A program made the position numbers and the translations under genes. Shown here piece after piece: positions 1-7,091 of a stretch of DNA of 64,000 nucleotides. The DNA is from Paenibacillus alginolyticus DSM 5050 = NBRC 15375 (lineage in GTDB: Bacteria; Bacillota; Bacilli; Paenibacillales; NBRC-103111). Numbering within the stretch: the first letter of the stretch is position 1; each line of letters opens with the position of its first letter. Below the pieces are notes generated by a model. It worked only from the letters and a program-made list of their open reading frames with translations. It was not told the origin of the DNA and made no database searches. Location of the stretch: NCBI RefSeq assembly GCF_000422905.1, contig NZ_KE383948.1:107832-171831 (forward strand). Reading direction: 5' to 3'.

Positions 1-505
1 GAACCAGACAAGTAATAGCGAACAATCCATTCCAACCAAAGTATTCGCTAATCAAACCGCCAACGATCGGACCGAGCCCGAAAGCCATCGCACTTCCTGC
101 GGATATCATGGCGATTGCTGACCCTCGTCTTTCAATTGGAATATATCGGCTTGCCAGAACCAAACCAAGGCCTGCCATGACCCCTGCGCCAGCGGACTGA
201 AGAATACGAGCTATGAGCAACGCAGTGAATTCACGGGCAAATAATCCGAAAATCGATGAAAGTCCAAGCACCAAAAGCCCCACGATCAGCAGTTTACGAA
301 TCGGTAATACATCAGAGAGCCTGCTGTAAATGACTGTCGATAAGGCATATCCGATGGAGTAGCTTGAGATTACCCATGATCCGAGATCAGCAGTAATCCC
401 AAGATCATGAATAATACTAGGGATAGACACATTAAACATCGTCGTATTCATAACAACGATGAACAAGCCAATTGTCCATACCGGCATTACAATTTTATCG
501 TTCAT
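1..505 (-). CDS. MFS drug-type exporter, N-terminal part (runs off the window edge)
   Basis: The reverse strand reads from an ATG at 505 through position 1 without a stop, giving the first ~168 residues of a major facilitator superfamily transporter. The start MNDKIVMPVWTIGLFIV begins TM1. It is followed by NVSIPSIIHDLGI and a loop-2/3 motif A region (YALSTVIYSRLSDVLPIRKL). A motif-C-like glycine-rich helix (GSAMAFGLGPIVGGLI) follows, which is typical of proton-driven antiporters. The N-terminal style resembles the 14-helix DHA2 drug exporters, but the substrate cannot be told from this part. A weak GGATGG lies upstream of the ATG. The C-terminal half is outside the window. Confidence 0.85.
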   Translation of the reverse strand, partial: MNDKIVMPVWTIGLFIVVMNTTMFNVSIPSIIHDLGITADLGSWVISSYSIGYALSTVIYSRLSDVLPIRKLLIVGLLVLGLSSIFGLFAREFTALLIARILQSAGAGVMAGLGLVLASRYIPIERRGSAIAMISAGSAMAFGLGPIVGGLISEYFGWNGLFAITCLV

Positions 506-575
506 CCATTACCATCCTGTCTAACTAGAGATGTATTATATATATCCCCTATTATACAAATGTCACTCCAACATA

Positions 576-602
576 AAAAGGGCTGCCCGCGGCAGCTCTT
601 TT
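576..602. terminator. GC-rich hairpin with T-tract, in the leader of the MFS gene
   Basis: AAAAGGGCTGCC and GGCAGCTCTTTT form a 12-bp stem around a CGC loop. On the + strand a run of ten T follows, as in a Rho-independent terminator, yet no + strand gene precedes it. On the minus strand the hairpin sits about 70 nt upstream of the MFS start, followed by a short T run, so it could be an attenuator or the end of a short transcript. The role is inferred. Confidence 0.5.
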
Positions 603-708
603 ATGTTTTTTTTTTAGGTTCACTGGCTATTCCTCTCATGAATAATAGATTGTTCTTTTATCCACACTAAAGGTCAGGAAGAAAGTAAATTAAGGGGGAA
701 ATAACGGT

Positions 709-1290
709 ATGGAAAAGATATTATTGCGGATTTTATTTGTCTCATCATTAGCAGCAGCCCCATTCGTATTGAAACGTAATAACCTTCTCATGTATCTGAC
801 CGTATTTTTCGCGAAATGTGTTTTATCAAGTACCATAGATTCTTACTTTATTAAAAAAGGAAACATCTCGTACCCTGTTCGTCCTTTCACCAAAATATTT
901 GATAGTAACATTTTGTACGATTTGTTATTTTATCCGCTTTTAAGTGTAATCTGGGTAAGATGGTCTTATCAAAGTAAACCGCGTGAACTCATCACGAAAA
1001 GTTTATTTTTTAGCGTTCCAATGACGCTGCTTCAATGGTTTCTAGAGAGGAAAACGGATTTATTTAGATGGAAATCGTGGACGGCTCTTCATACATTTAT
1101 ATCCATTAATTCAACTCTGTTTATGATAAGAGGGTTTGTGGGTTTATTAAAAAGGATTAAGCCTGATATAAATGCAAGAGGAAGAAATTTTGTAGAAGAG
1201 CGATCCCATAGCAAGAAGCCGACACCTGAGTTCATTGCAAGTTCAGTAAATCACCGACTGCCGAATGACAACTATGCACAAATCCAATAA
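709..1290 (+). CDS. Small multi-pass membrane protein, CBO0543-like family
   Basis: This 193-residue protein has about four hydrophobic segments: the N-terminal ILFVSSLAAAPFVL, then LMYLTVFFAKCVL, then ILYDLLFYPLLSVIWVRW, and one near residues 100-112. The stretch YPVRPF...NILYDLLFYPLLSVIW resembles the CBO0543 family of Firmicutes membrane proteins, whose function is unknown. The last ~45 residues are polar. An AAGGGGG ribosome binding site precedes the ATG. The 3' end overlaps the next gene by 26 bp, so the two are probably co-expressed. Family assignment is from memory of the pattern. Confidence 0.7.
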   Translation: MEKILLRILFVSSLAAAPFVLKRNNLLMYLTVFFAKCVLSSTIDSYFIKKGNISYPVRPFTKIFDSNILYDLLFYPLLSVIWVRWSYQSKPRELITKSLFFSVPMTLLQWFLERKTDLFRWKSWTALHTFISINSTLFMIRGFVGLLKRIKPDINARGRNFVEERSHSKKPTPEFIASSVNHRLPNDNYAQIQ

Positions 1291-1738
1291 AATTGAGAAA
1301 TTATTATGGTCCATCGCACTCCCTGGGTTTGGTCAGTTTTTAAACGGGAAATATGTTAAAGCAATCACATTGATTATTTTGGAATTTATCGTGAATTACA
1401 TGTCTGATCTCAATCAAATTATTATCGACAGCTTCAAAGGAAACATTCAAGAGGCTATCCAACAAACCGATTATCATTGGCTAATGTTTTACCCTTGTCT
1501 CTACATGTTTAGTATTTGGGATGCTTATAAAGATGGGGGAGATACGGCAGAGTACGCGTATTTTCCTTTTGTATTAGGCGCTTTTCTCGGGACGGTAGGT
1601 ATCATCTATTCGGATGAGTTTCAACCTTTCGGTATTCTATTGGGCCCCGTATGGCTGCCTATGCTGTTTTCATTCGTTGGAATTGCAATTGGCGTTGTTA
1701 GTTTTCTTTTTTTAAAACGACGTCAATCGATATTATAA
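1265..1738 (+). CDS. Conserved hypothetical membrane protein (TM2/DUF5683-like)
   Basis: This 157-residue protein begins with a positively charged stretch, then IALPGFGQFLNGKYVKAI, the PGxGQ-x-NG(K/R) turn typical of TM2 and related small membrane proteins. Three or four further hydrophobic helices follow, including LGAFLGTVGIIY and SFVGIAIGVVSFLFLKRR at the C-terminus. It overlaps the upstream membrane-protein gene by 26 bp in another frame, which suggests translational coupling. No enzymatic motif is visible and the role is unknown. Confidence 0.7.
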   Translation: MTTMHKSNKIEKLLWSIALPGFGQFLNGKYVKAITLIILEFIVNYMSDLNQIIIDSFKGNIQEAIQQTDYHWLMFYPCLYMFSIWDAYKDGGDTAEYAYFPFVLGAFLGTVGIIYSDEFQPFGILLGPVWLPMLFSFVGIAIGVVSFLFLKRRQSIL

Positions 1739-1790
1739 AGGGTATCCCTGTCGGATATATAAGACAGTTGGAGATCCCTTTTTCTTTTTT
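1737..1790 (+). terminator. Terminator after the membrane-protein pair
   Basis: AAAGGG..CTGTC pairs with GACAG..CCCTTT around an AT-rich loop, followed by TTTTTCTTTTTT. It starts at the stop codon of the preceding gene. Confidence 0.7.
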
Positions 1791-1918
1791 ACCTATTGTC
1801 TGAGCGTATATGGTTTCTTCAACTAATAGGATTTATATCATGTGTGTTGGTATATACCCAATCGTCATTTCTCTCATAAGCATAAGATAAAGTACGGGGG
1901 ACTATGGGGGTGAATGTA

Positions 1919-2461
1919 ATGGCGATAATTGTAGCAGCGAAAAAAGAGTCAGCGAAGAATGCGCCAGTGAAGAAAGAAGCAGTGAAGAAAGAGCCAGTGA
2001 AGAAAGAAGCAGCGAAGAAAGAGCCAGTGAAGAAAGAAGCAGCGAAGAAAGAGCCAGTGAAGAAAGAAGCAGTGAAGAAAGAAGCAGCGAAGAAAGAGCC
2101 AGTGAAGAAAGAAGCAGTGAAGAAAGAAGCAATGAAGAAAGAAAAAGTGATTAAAGAAACGACGAAAAGAGAAGTCGTGAACCCAAGGAATTTATTTGAA
2201 ATGCAGGAAACAGAAACGGAGAATAGATATATAATGAGAAGCCCCAGTACAAGGGAGGGAAGAAATGGTGTAACGCGAGTCTCAAGAGAAGAAATTAATG
2301 ACAAAATTAATGAGGCGATAGATGTACTGGGCACATCGAAGCGAAATGTCTCGTCAGACAAATTGAGACGGGCAGATGAGGAAATTGATCGAGCCTTACG
2401 TATTCTTATCAAAGCGCAACGAGAGATAAATTCAAGAAGAAATTGGTATATATCAGAGTGA
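1919..2461 (+). CDS. Lysine-rich repeat protein of unknown function
   Basis: This protein is about 180 residues long. The first ~80 residues are an imperfect repeat of KKEPVKKEA units, strongly basic and acidic with no hydrophobic core. It ends in a short helical region (DKINEAIDVLG...KLRRADEEIDRALRILIKAQREI) that looks like a small folded or coiled-coil domain. I prefer the ATG at 1919 because GGGGGTG lies 6-8 nt before it; an in-frame ATG at 1904 is also possible. The pattern recalls histone-H1-like or nucleic-acid-binding tails, but this is only an analogy. A terminator follows. Antisense frames across the repeat are long only because of the repeat composition. Confidence 0.65.
   Translation: MAIIVAAKKESAKNAPVKKEAVKKEPVKKEAAKKEPVKKEAAKKEPVKKEAVKKEAAKKEPVKKEAVKKEAMKKEKVIKETTKREVVNPRNLFEMQETETENRYIMRSPSTREGRNGVTRVSREEINDKINEAIDVLGTSKRNVSSDKLRRADEEIDRALRILIKAQREINSRRNWYISE
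1956..2150 (+). repeat. In-frame tandem repeat of a 15-bp unit (gtgaagaaagaagca-like)
   Basis: About 13 imperfect copies of GTGAAGAAAGAAGCA or GCGAAGAAAGAGCCA alternate. They encode KKEPV/KKEAV/KKEAA. The near-identity of copies suggests recent expansion by slippage or unequal recombination. Confidence 0.85.
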
Positions 2462-2482
2462 AAACATAGTTGATTGGTGCGA

Positions 2483-2511
2483 AGCAAAGATGAAAATCCT
2501 TGCTTTTTTTA
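2483..2511 (+). terminator. Terminator after the lysine-repeat gene
   Basis: AGCAAAGAT-GAAA-ATCCTTGCT forms a short stem-loop followed by seven T. Confidence 0.75.
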
Positions 2512-2550
2512 TTTATCGGTGTTAATATCACACAAACGAAAATAAGATTT

Positions 2551-2697
2551 GAACCTTCGGGGCAGGGTGAAATTCCCTACCGGCGGTGAGGATATATACG
2601 TGTATGTATCTAAGCCCGCGACTCCCAGCCTGTATAGTCTGGGACTGACTTGGTGGAATTCCAAGGCCGACGGTATAGTCCGGATGAGAGAAGGTGA
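2551..2697 (+). ncRNA. FMN riboswitch (RFN element)
   Basis: The segment carries the characteristic RFN blocks in order: CTTCGGGGCAGGGTGAAATT, CCCTACCGGCGGTGA, AGCCCGCGA, a variable hairpin with ACTCCCAGCCTG...CTGGGA, then GACTTGGTGGAATTCC, AAGGCCGACGGT, TAGTCCGGATG and GAGAGAAGGT closing the basal stem. This aptamer binds FMN and normally represses riboflavin synthesis or transport genes. The next gene on this strand is an EamA transporter, not a rib biosynthesis gene. Confidence 0.97.
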
Positions 2698-2740
2698 AGG
2701 ACAACCTGTTAAAAATTCCATTTTTAATAGGTCTGTTTGT

Positions 2741-2780
2741 CAATGCCCCTGTTGCTTGTAAACAGGGGCATTGTCTCTTT
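2741..2780 (+). terminator. Likely expression platform of the FMN riboswitch
   Basis: CAATGCCCCTGTT and AACAGGGGCATTG form a perfect 13-bp stem with a 7-nt loop, followed by TCTCTTT. Just upstream, CCTGTTAAAAAT and ATTTTTAATAGG can form a competing helix. This is the usual terminator/antiterminator arrangement, although the T-tract is poor. An AGGAGG at 2782-2787 has no start codon behind it. Confidence 0.6.
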
Positions 2781-2859
2781 CAGGAGGTTCAATTCAAAAC
2801 ATCATCTAGGGATCTTTGAGCGTATTTCTCAAAGTCTCTCCTATTGGGAGGTTTTTGAA

Positions 2860-3822
2860 TTGGAAAATGTATTTAAGCTAGGAAGTAAGCGCGCAAGTTT
2901 GTACTCATCAAGCAGCAGGGGCATCAATGGGATCTGGTATGTGGCACTCGGTGCTACTCTTTGGGGGGTGGACCCTCTCTTTCGAATCTTATTGTTGAAA
3001 AGTTTTACCTCTGCACAAATTGTGTTCATTGAACATCTGCTGCTGGCCTGCTATGCGCTTCCGGTGCTAATAACGTATCGCAAGTCCTTAGCTGGCAAAC
3101 TAACTCTAGCAATTATTGGTGCTCTACTATTTATTTCATGGGGTGGATCGGCTATAGCCACCATACTCTTCACTTCCGCTTTCGCTCACGGCAGTGCAAA
3201 CTCCGTCTTGCTTTTGCAGAAGCTGCAGCCCTTATTCGCCATTGTATTGGCTCGTGCATTGCTTAAAGAGGAATTGCCTTCTAAATTTTTTGTTTATATC
3301 GTAATGGCGTTGCTAGGTACGTATTTGCTGACGTTTGGTTTTGCTTCTCCGAAGTTGGGCTTGAAGGATTTAGGTACGTTAAGCTGCTTATTTTCAATTC
3401 TAGCTGCTGTTTTATGGGGTGGATCAACCGTGATGGGGAAGTACCTGCTTCAAAAAAACTTGGATTTTCCAGTTGTCACATCACTGCGCTTCCTGATGGC
3501 GATCCCGCTGCTAACGGTTGTCCTTCTGGTAAGTGGTGATGCGTGGCACTTAGGCGGTTCTAGCGGTGATCTAACGCTTATCGCAGTCAATCTGCTGTTC
3601 CAGGCCTTTTTCCCAGGGTTGATCAGCATGCTCCTTTATTATAAGGGTTTGGCATCGACAAAGGCATTGTTTGCAACGCTTGCCGAGCTTGCTTTCCCAG
3701 CTGTTGGGGTAGGCATAAACTGGGTTGTGTTTGGTCAAAAGCTAACCTTAGGGCAACTAGCAGGCTTTGTATTTATTTGGTTAACCCTATGGTTAATGAG
3801 CCGTAGTAAAGGAAATGTTTAA
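2860..3822 (+). CDS. EamA/DMT-family transporter under FMN riboswitch control, possible flavin transporter
   Basis: This is a 10-helix EamA (drug/metabolite transporter) protein of ~320 residues with the usual internal duplication. The first half starts GIWYVALGATLWGVDPLFR and the second ILAAVLWGGSTVMGKYLL; each contains the W-G motif. I place the start at TTG 2860: GGGAGG lies 8 nt upstream and the protein then begins just before TM1, whereas the longer open frame has no ribosome binding site. A short CTCC/GGAG hairpin overlaps this site. Because the FMN riboswitch is the only regulatory element in front, I infer transport of riboflavin or a related compound. EamA proteins transport many substrates, so this is a hypothesis. 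Confidence 0.85.
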   Translation: MENVFKLGSKRASLYSSSSRGINGIWYVALGATLWGVDPLFRILLLKSFTSAQIVFIEHLLLACYALPVLITYRKSLAGKLTLAIIGALLFISWGGSAIATILFTSAFAHGSANSVLLLQKLQPLFAIVLARALLKEELPSKFFVYIVMALLGTYLLTFGFASPKLGLKDLGTLSCLFSILAAVLWGGSTVMGKYLLQKNLDFPVVTSLRFLMAIPLLTVVLLVSGDAWHLGGSSGDLTLIAVNLLFQAFFPGLISMLLYYKGLASTKALFATLAELAFPAVGVGINWVVFGQKLTLGQLAGFVFIWLTLWLMSRSKGNV

Positions 3823-4047
3823 GTTATCTCAAACAAGAATTTTTGGCGATATATGGTAATCAGATTTGCTAAGAGAACGTAGAGGCGCTATTTGGATGAA
3901 AATACACAAATTCATGAGGAAAAGGAACGACGATGCGCTATTTTGCTGTTTTTGCCTCCCGATCGTTCATTTTGATCAAATAGCGCCCTCTCGTTCCTCT
4001 CAATTGATTATTAGTGCAAATTTCCCGAAATAACGAATCTACGTTCC
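3823..4047. repeat. Gene-free stretch with four copies of a short GGAACG...TATTT repeat unit
   Basis: No gene is visible between the transporter and the azoreductase. Four copies of a ~20-bp unit (GGAACGnnGAnnCGnTATTT) occur: 3874-3893 (+), 3924-3944 (+), 3978-3997 (-) and 4028-4047 (-). The second and third form a large inverted repeat. A fifth copy lies at 14567-14587. Confidence 0.7.
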
Positions 4048-4098
4048 GCGAACTTGAGATCAGTTGACTTTGGCCTTGGCCCAATTGATAGAAAAACA

Positions 4099-4141
4099 AA
4101 AAATGAGATGGCAAGGATAATCCTTGCCATCTCATTTTTTT
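4099..4141. terminator. Bidirectional terminator downstream of azoR
   Basis: AAAAATGAGATGGCAAGGA and its perfect complement are separated by TAA, flanked by A and T runs. It can stop the azoreductase transcript on the minus strand and anything entering from the left. Confidence 0.9.
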
Positions 4142-4197
4142 GTTTTCTGTGCCCCTAAGTGAATAATTACCCTTATGGGACAACCCTTGCAATTTTT

Positions 4198-4833
4198 TTA
4201 GAAACGAGCTGCAACTTCTTTTGCTTGAGCAATTGCTTTTTCTTTAATGGATTGAGCTTTATCCGGCGTTAAAGCCATGCCTTCAACAAAAATGGCTTCG
4301 AAGGAAGGGATACCGTAGAATTGCGAGATTTTTTTCAGGTAGCTGAAGCCACTTTCAAATGCTGCAGCAGGGCCTTCGGAATAAATGCCGCCGCTCGCTT
4401 GAATATGTAGTCCTTTTTTGTTTGTCAACAAACCAACTGGACCATTTTCTGTATATTTGAAAGTTTTACCTGCAACGGAAACTGCATCAATGTAAGCTTT
4501 CAATACTGGAGGGAATGAGAAGTTCCACATTGGAGAAACGAAAACATATTTATCTGCAGCTACGAATTGGTCAACTAGAGCGCCTAAACGTGCTACTTTT
4601 GCTTTTTCTGCATCAGACAGCTGGTCAAAAGCTGTTCCGGATTGAAGTTTCCCCCAACCGCTGAATACATCAGCATCAATTTGAGGAATATCTTGTTTGA
4701 AAAGATCCACATGAATAACCTCATCGGATGGATTCGCTTCACGATATGCCTCGATGAATTCTTTACCTACCGCAAGGCTGAAAGATGTTTGGTGATCGTG
4801 CGGGTGTGCCGTGATATAAAGTACTGTTGCCAT
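4198..4833 (-). CDS. azoR: FMN-dependent NADH-azoreductase
   Basis: This 211-residue flavodoxin-like fold protein starts MATVLYITAHPHDHQTSFSLAVGKEF. The family phosphate-binding loop of FMN lies in PHDHQTSFS, and FVSPMWNFSFPPVLKAYIDAV is the hallmark PMWNFxxPxxLKxYID motif. AzoR/AzoJ enzymes are cytoplasmic homodimers that reduce azo dyes and quinones with NADH, and in Bacillus are induced by quinone or thiol stress through MarR-type repressors. Length is normal. It is monocistronic, with a promoter just upstream and a terminator downstream. Confidence 0.95.
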   Translation of the reverse strand: MATVLYITAHPHDHQTSFSLAVGKEFIEAYREANPSDEVIHVDLFKQDIPQIDADVFSGWGKLQSGTAFDQLSDAEKAKVARLGALVDQFVAADKYVFVSPMWNFSFPPVLKAYIDAVSVAGKTFKYTENGPVGLLTNKKGLHIQASGGIYSEGPAAAFESGFSYLKKISQFYGIPSFEAIFVEGMALTPDKAQSIKEKAIAQAKEVAARF

Positions 4834-4876
4834 AATTAATAACTTCCCTTCTATACTTAAAATAATTACAGTTGTT

Positions 4877-4904
4877 ATTATAACTTATTTTGAGTAAATT
4901 TCAA
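4877..4904 (-). promoter_or_regulatory. Sigma-A-like promoter of azoR
   Basis: On the minus strand TTGAAA (4904-4899) and TATAAT (4882-4877) are separated by 16 bp. The region is AT-rich with partial inverted repeats (AAGTTA..TAACTT) that could bind a repressor. On the other strand TTTCAA at 4899 and TATAAT at 4922-4927 (17-bp spacing) make a candidate divergent promoter. Confidence 0.7.
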
Positions 4905-5058
4905 ACAATAAATTAGTAACTTATAATATGTGCAAAAAAGGATCGCTAAGGGAGCATGTTTAGCTCGCATTGAGGCGGTCTTTTTTTATGAAAAGAAGCA
5001 TAAGAAAGTAATCAAGGTATTTGATTGTTTTGAAGATTTACAATTTATTATCTTGTGG

Positions 5059-5093
5059 TTGACACAGGAAAAACAAAAATACGTTATTTTTGT
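5059..5093 (+). promoter_or_regulatory. TTGACA box with palindromic operator upstream of the LacI gene
   Basis: TTGACA at 5059-5064 is followed by a 9-bp inverted repeat, ACAAAAATA at 5073-5081 and TATTTTTGT at 5085-5093, with a CGT centre. The -10 would fall inside the palindrome. It lies 40 nt before the LacI-family start, so autoregulation is a reasonable inference. Confidence 0.5.
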
Positions 5094-5133
5094 TATGTGG
5101 GAACGGTCTCACACGAAGAAATGGGGTTGCAAC

Positions 5134-6141
5134 ATGGAGCTTACGATTAAGGAAATTGCCCAACGTGCCGGTGTATCCAAATCTACTGTGTCGCGAGTGA
5201 TTTCTGGCAAGGGCTATACCAGCATGGAGGTACGCGATAAGGTACTCCAGCTGATCGAAGAATTACAATATAAGCCCAATGCCGTGGCAAGGGCTATGGT
5301 TTCACAGAGAACGCATAACATTGGTGTCCTGATCTATCGCCAGCATCATCCCATTGCGTCTCATCCATTTTACGGCAAAATTCTTGATGCTATTTTGATG
5401 ACAGCCGCAAGCTTGAATTATTCTGTTTTCGTTACAACAGACCATGATATGTCGCTGCGTTCTGCTGATTTTATGATGGAAAAAAGGGTGGACGGACTGA
5501 TCCTGATCAGCCGCTTGCAGCAGAACGTCATTGATTACATCACTAACTTCGGAGTTCCCTACGTGATGGTCAATGGCTCCACGGATGTCGACGGCGTCAT
5601 GCATATTGTCAATCAAGATGAAGAAGGCGGACGGATGGTCGCCGAATATCTAACGGAATTAGGGCATCGTCAGATTTTTGTTATTGCAGGGCCGCAGACG
5701 CACCGCAGCCACAATTTGAGGCTGAAAGGATTTAAAAATTACTTAGCAGGAATTGGGGTTCCGATCCCATCCTCATCGATCTTACAGGCATCGACTTCCA
5801 CCTTCGGGGAAGGGTATGAGCTCATGAGCAGCCATTGGGATCAGTTTGGTGCAGGCGGATTTACATCGCTATTTGCTACCAACGATATGATCGCGCTGGG
5901 GGCTATGAAGTTTATGTTGGAGAAATCTATACGCATTCCTGAACAGGTTGCAGTAGTAGGCTTTGATGATATTGATTTTGCCGCTATGTTCTCACCCTCT
6001 TTAACAACGATCAGGGTCAATACAGAGGAGATGGGGATTCAAGCCTTTAGCCTGTTAGACAAGCTTATCCGTCAAGAAGAGAACATCGAGAATCCGAAGC
6101 AGCTAGTACCCAAATTGATAGTCCGGCAATCAACCCAATAA
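5134..6141 (+). CDS. LacI/GalR-family transcriptional regulator
   Basis: This is a 335-residue regulator. The N-terminal LacI helix-turn-helix reads TIKEIAQRAGVSKSTVSRVISG with the hinge region YKPNAVARAM, and is followed by a periplasmic-binding-protein-like effector domain (IGVLIYRQHH... to SLTTIRVNTEEMG). I chose ATG 5134 because it gives the canonical LacI N-terminus; the open frame extends upstream to 4930 without homology. The gene is immediately followed, in the same direction, by the ABC transporter operon, with a 29-bp gap. It probably controls that operon in response to the imported compound. Confidence 0.9.
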   Translation: MELTIKEIAQRAGVSKSTVSRVISGKGYTSMEVRDKVLQLIEELQYKPNAVARAMVSQRTHNIGVLIYRQHHPIASHPFYGKILDAILMTAASLNYSVFVTTDHDMSLRSADFMMEKRVDGLILISRLQQNVIDYITNFGVPYVMVNGSTDVDGVMHIVNQDEEGGRMVAEYLTELGHRQIFVIAGPQTHRSHNLRLKGFKNYLAGIGVPIPSSSILQASTSTFGEGYELMSSHWDQFGAGGFTSLFATNDMIALGAMKFMLEKSIRIPEQVAVVGFDDIDFAAMFSPSLTTIRVNTEEMGIQAFSLLDKLIRQEENIENPKQLVPKLIVRQSTQ

Positions 6142-6170
6142 TTGACATACGAGAGGAGTGGTTAGTCCGC

Positions 6171-6995
6171 ATGCGTTGGTATTTAAAAGCGATAGGACCA
6201 CGAAAAATCGTGGAATTTATCATACTTGTTGTATTCGTCATCTTTTTCTTGGGCCCTCTGCTCAACCTAGCCATACTGGCTTTTACCGGCAAATGGACCT
6301 ACCCGGATATCTTGCCGCACGAATGGTCATTGAAATGGTGGACATTTGTGCTGCAGCAGGAGGATATCGCGAAATCGATTGGCTTGTCGTTTATGATCGC
6401 ATCCATCGTGACCGCGCTATCCATTGTGCTTTGTATTCCAGCAGCCTATGCGTTTGCTCGCATTCGTTTTCCGCTTAGCCGTTTTTTCTTATTCTCGTTT
6501 CTACTGACACACGCTTTTCCGAAAATGGGGCTTTATGTTTCGATCGCTGTGCTCTTTTACAAACTTGGACTGATGAACACGTTGATTGGCGTTGTTTTGA
6601 TCCATATGATCAATGTGCTCATGTTCATGACCTGGATTCCAACGGCTGCTTTCCGCAATGTGCATACAGCTCAGGAGGAGTCAGCTAGGGATGTGGGGGC
6701 GAGCCCGTTCCGCGTATTCCGCAGTATTACATTGCCGATGGCGATGCCAGGTATTATCGTGGCTTCGATCTTTACATTTCTTAACTCGCTTGATGAAGCA
6801 CAGGGAACTTTTCTGGTGGGCATCCCTAATTACAAAACAATGCCGATCGTCATGTACTCTATCATCAGTGATTATCCAGCCTACGCTGGCGCTGTGTTTT
6901 CTATCATTCTGACGGCGCCTACGATCATCCTGCTGCTGGCCGCGCAGCGCTTTGTGAGTGCAGATATTATGTCCAGCGGCTTCCAACTCAAATAA
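6171..6995 (+). CDS. ABC transporter permease (PotC/ThiP-type), first subunit
   Basis: This 274-residue inner-membrane permease has six predicted helices. The cytoplasmic EAA loop reads EESARDVGASPFRVFRSITLP. The layout (WTYPDILPHEWSLKWW after TM1) matches permeases of the spermidine/iron/phosphonate-type importer superfamily. GAGAGGAG precedes the start at a slightly long spacing. It pairs with the second permease at 9325 and the ATPase at 7092; the two permease genes are separated by the ATPase and binding-protein genes. Confidence 0.9.
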   Translation: MRWYLKAIGPRKIVEFIILVVFVIFFLGPLLNLAILAFTGKWTYPDILPHEWSLKWWTFVLQQEDIAKSIGLSFMIASIVTALSIVLCIPAAYAFARIRFPLSRFFLFSFLLTHAFPKMGLYVSIAVLFYKLGLMNTLIGVVLIHMINVLMFMTWIPTAAFRNVHTAQEESARDVGASPFRVFRSITLPMAMPGIIVASIFTFLNSLDEAQGTFLVGIPNYKTMPIVMYSIISDYPAYAGAVFSIILTAPTIILLLAAQRFVSADIMSSGFQLK

Positions 6996-7091
6996 CGAAA
7001 AACCAATTATCAAAGCGTATGCTTCCGATGCGAGTTTTGTTTTGAAGTATCACTTAGAGGCAACGCTCAACAAAACTTTTAGGGGGCACCT

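Noticed and set aside
407..670. 87-codon + strand frame at 407-670
   Set aside because: It overlaps the MFS start antisense and runs through a terminator hairpin, with no ribosome binding site or motif.
1819..2487. Long minus-strand frames over the lysine-repeat gene (SFFTASFF and LLLSSLAL repeats)
   Set aside because: They are the reading of the 15-bp repeat in other frames, have no ribosome binding site, and the + strand frame has a good one and a terminator.
2509..2761. Small frames over 2509-2761 on both strands
   Set aside because: They lie within the FMN riboswitch, whose sequence is conserved for RNA structure.
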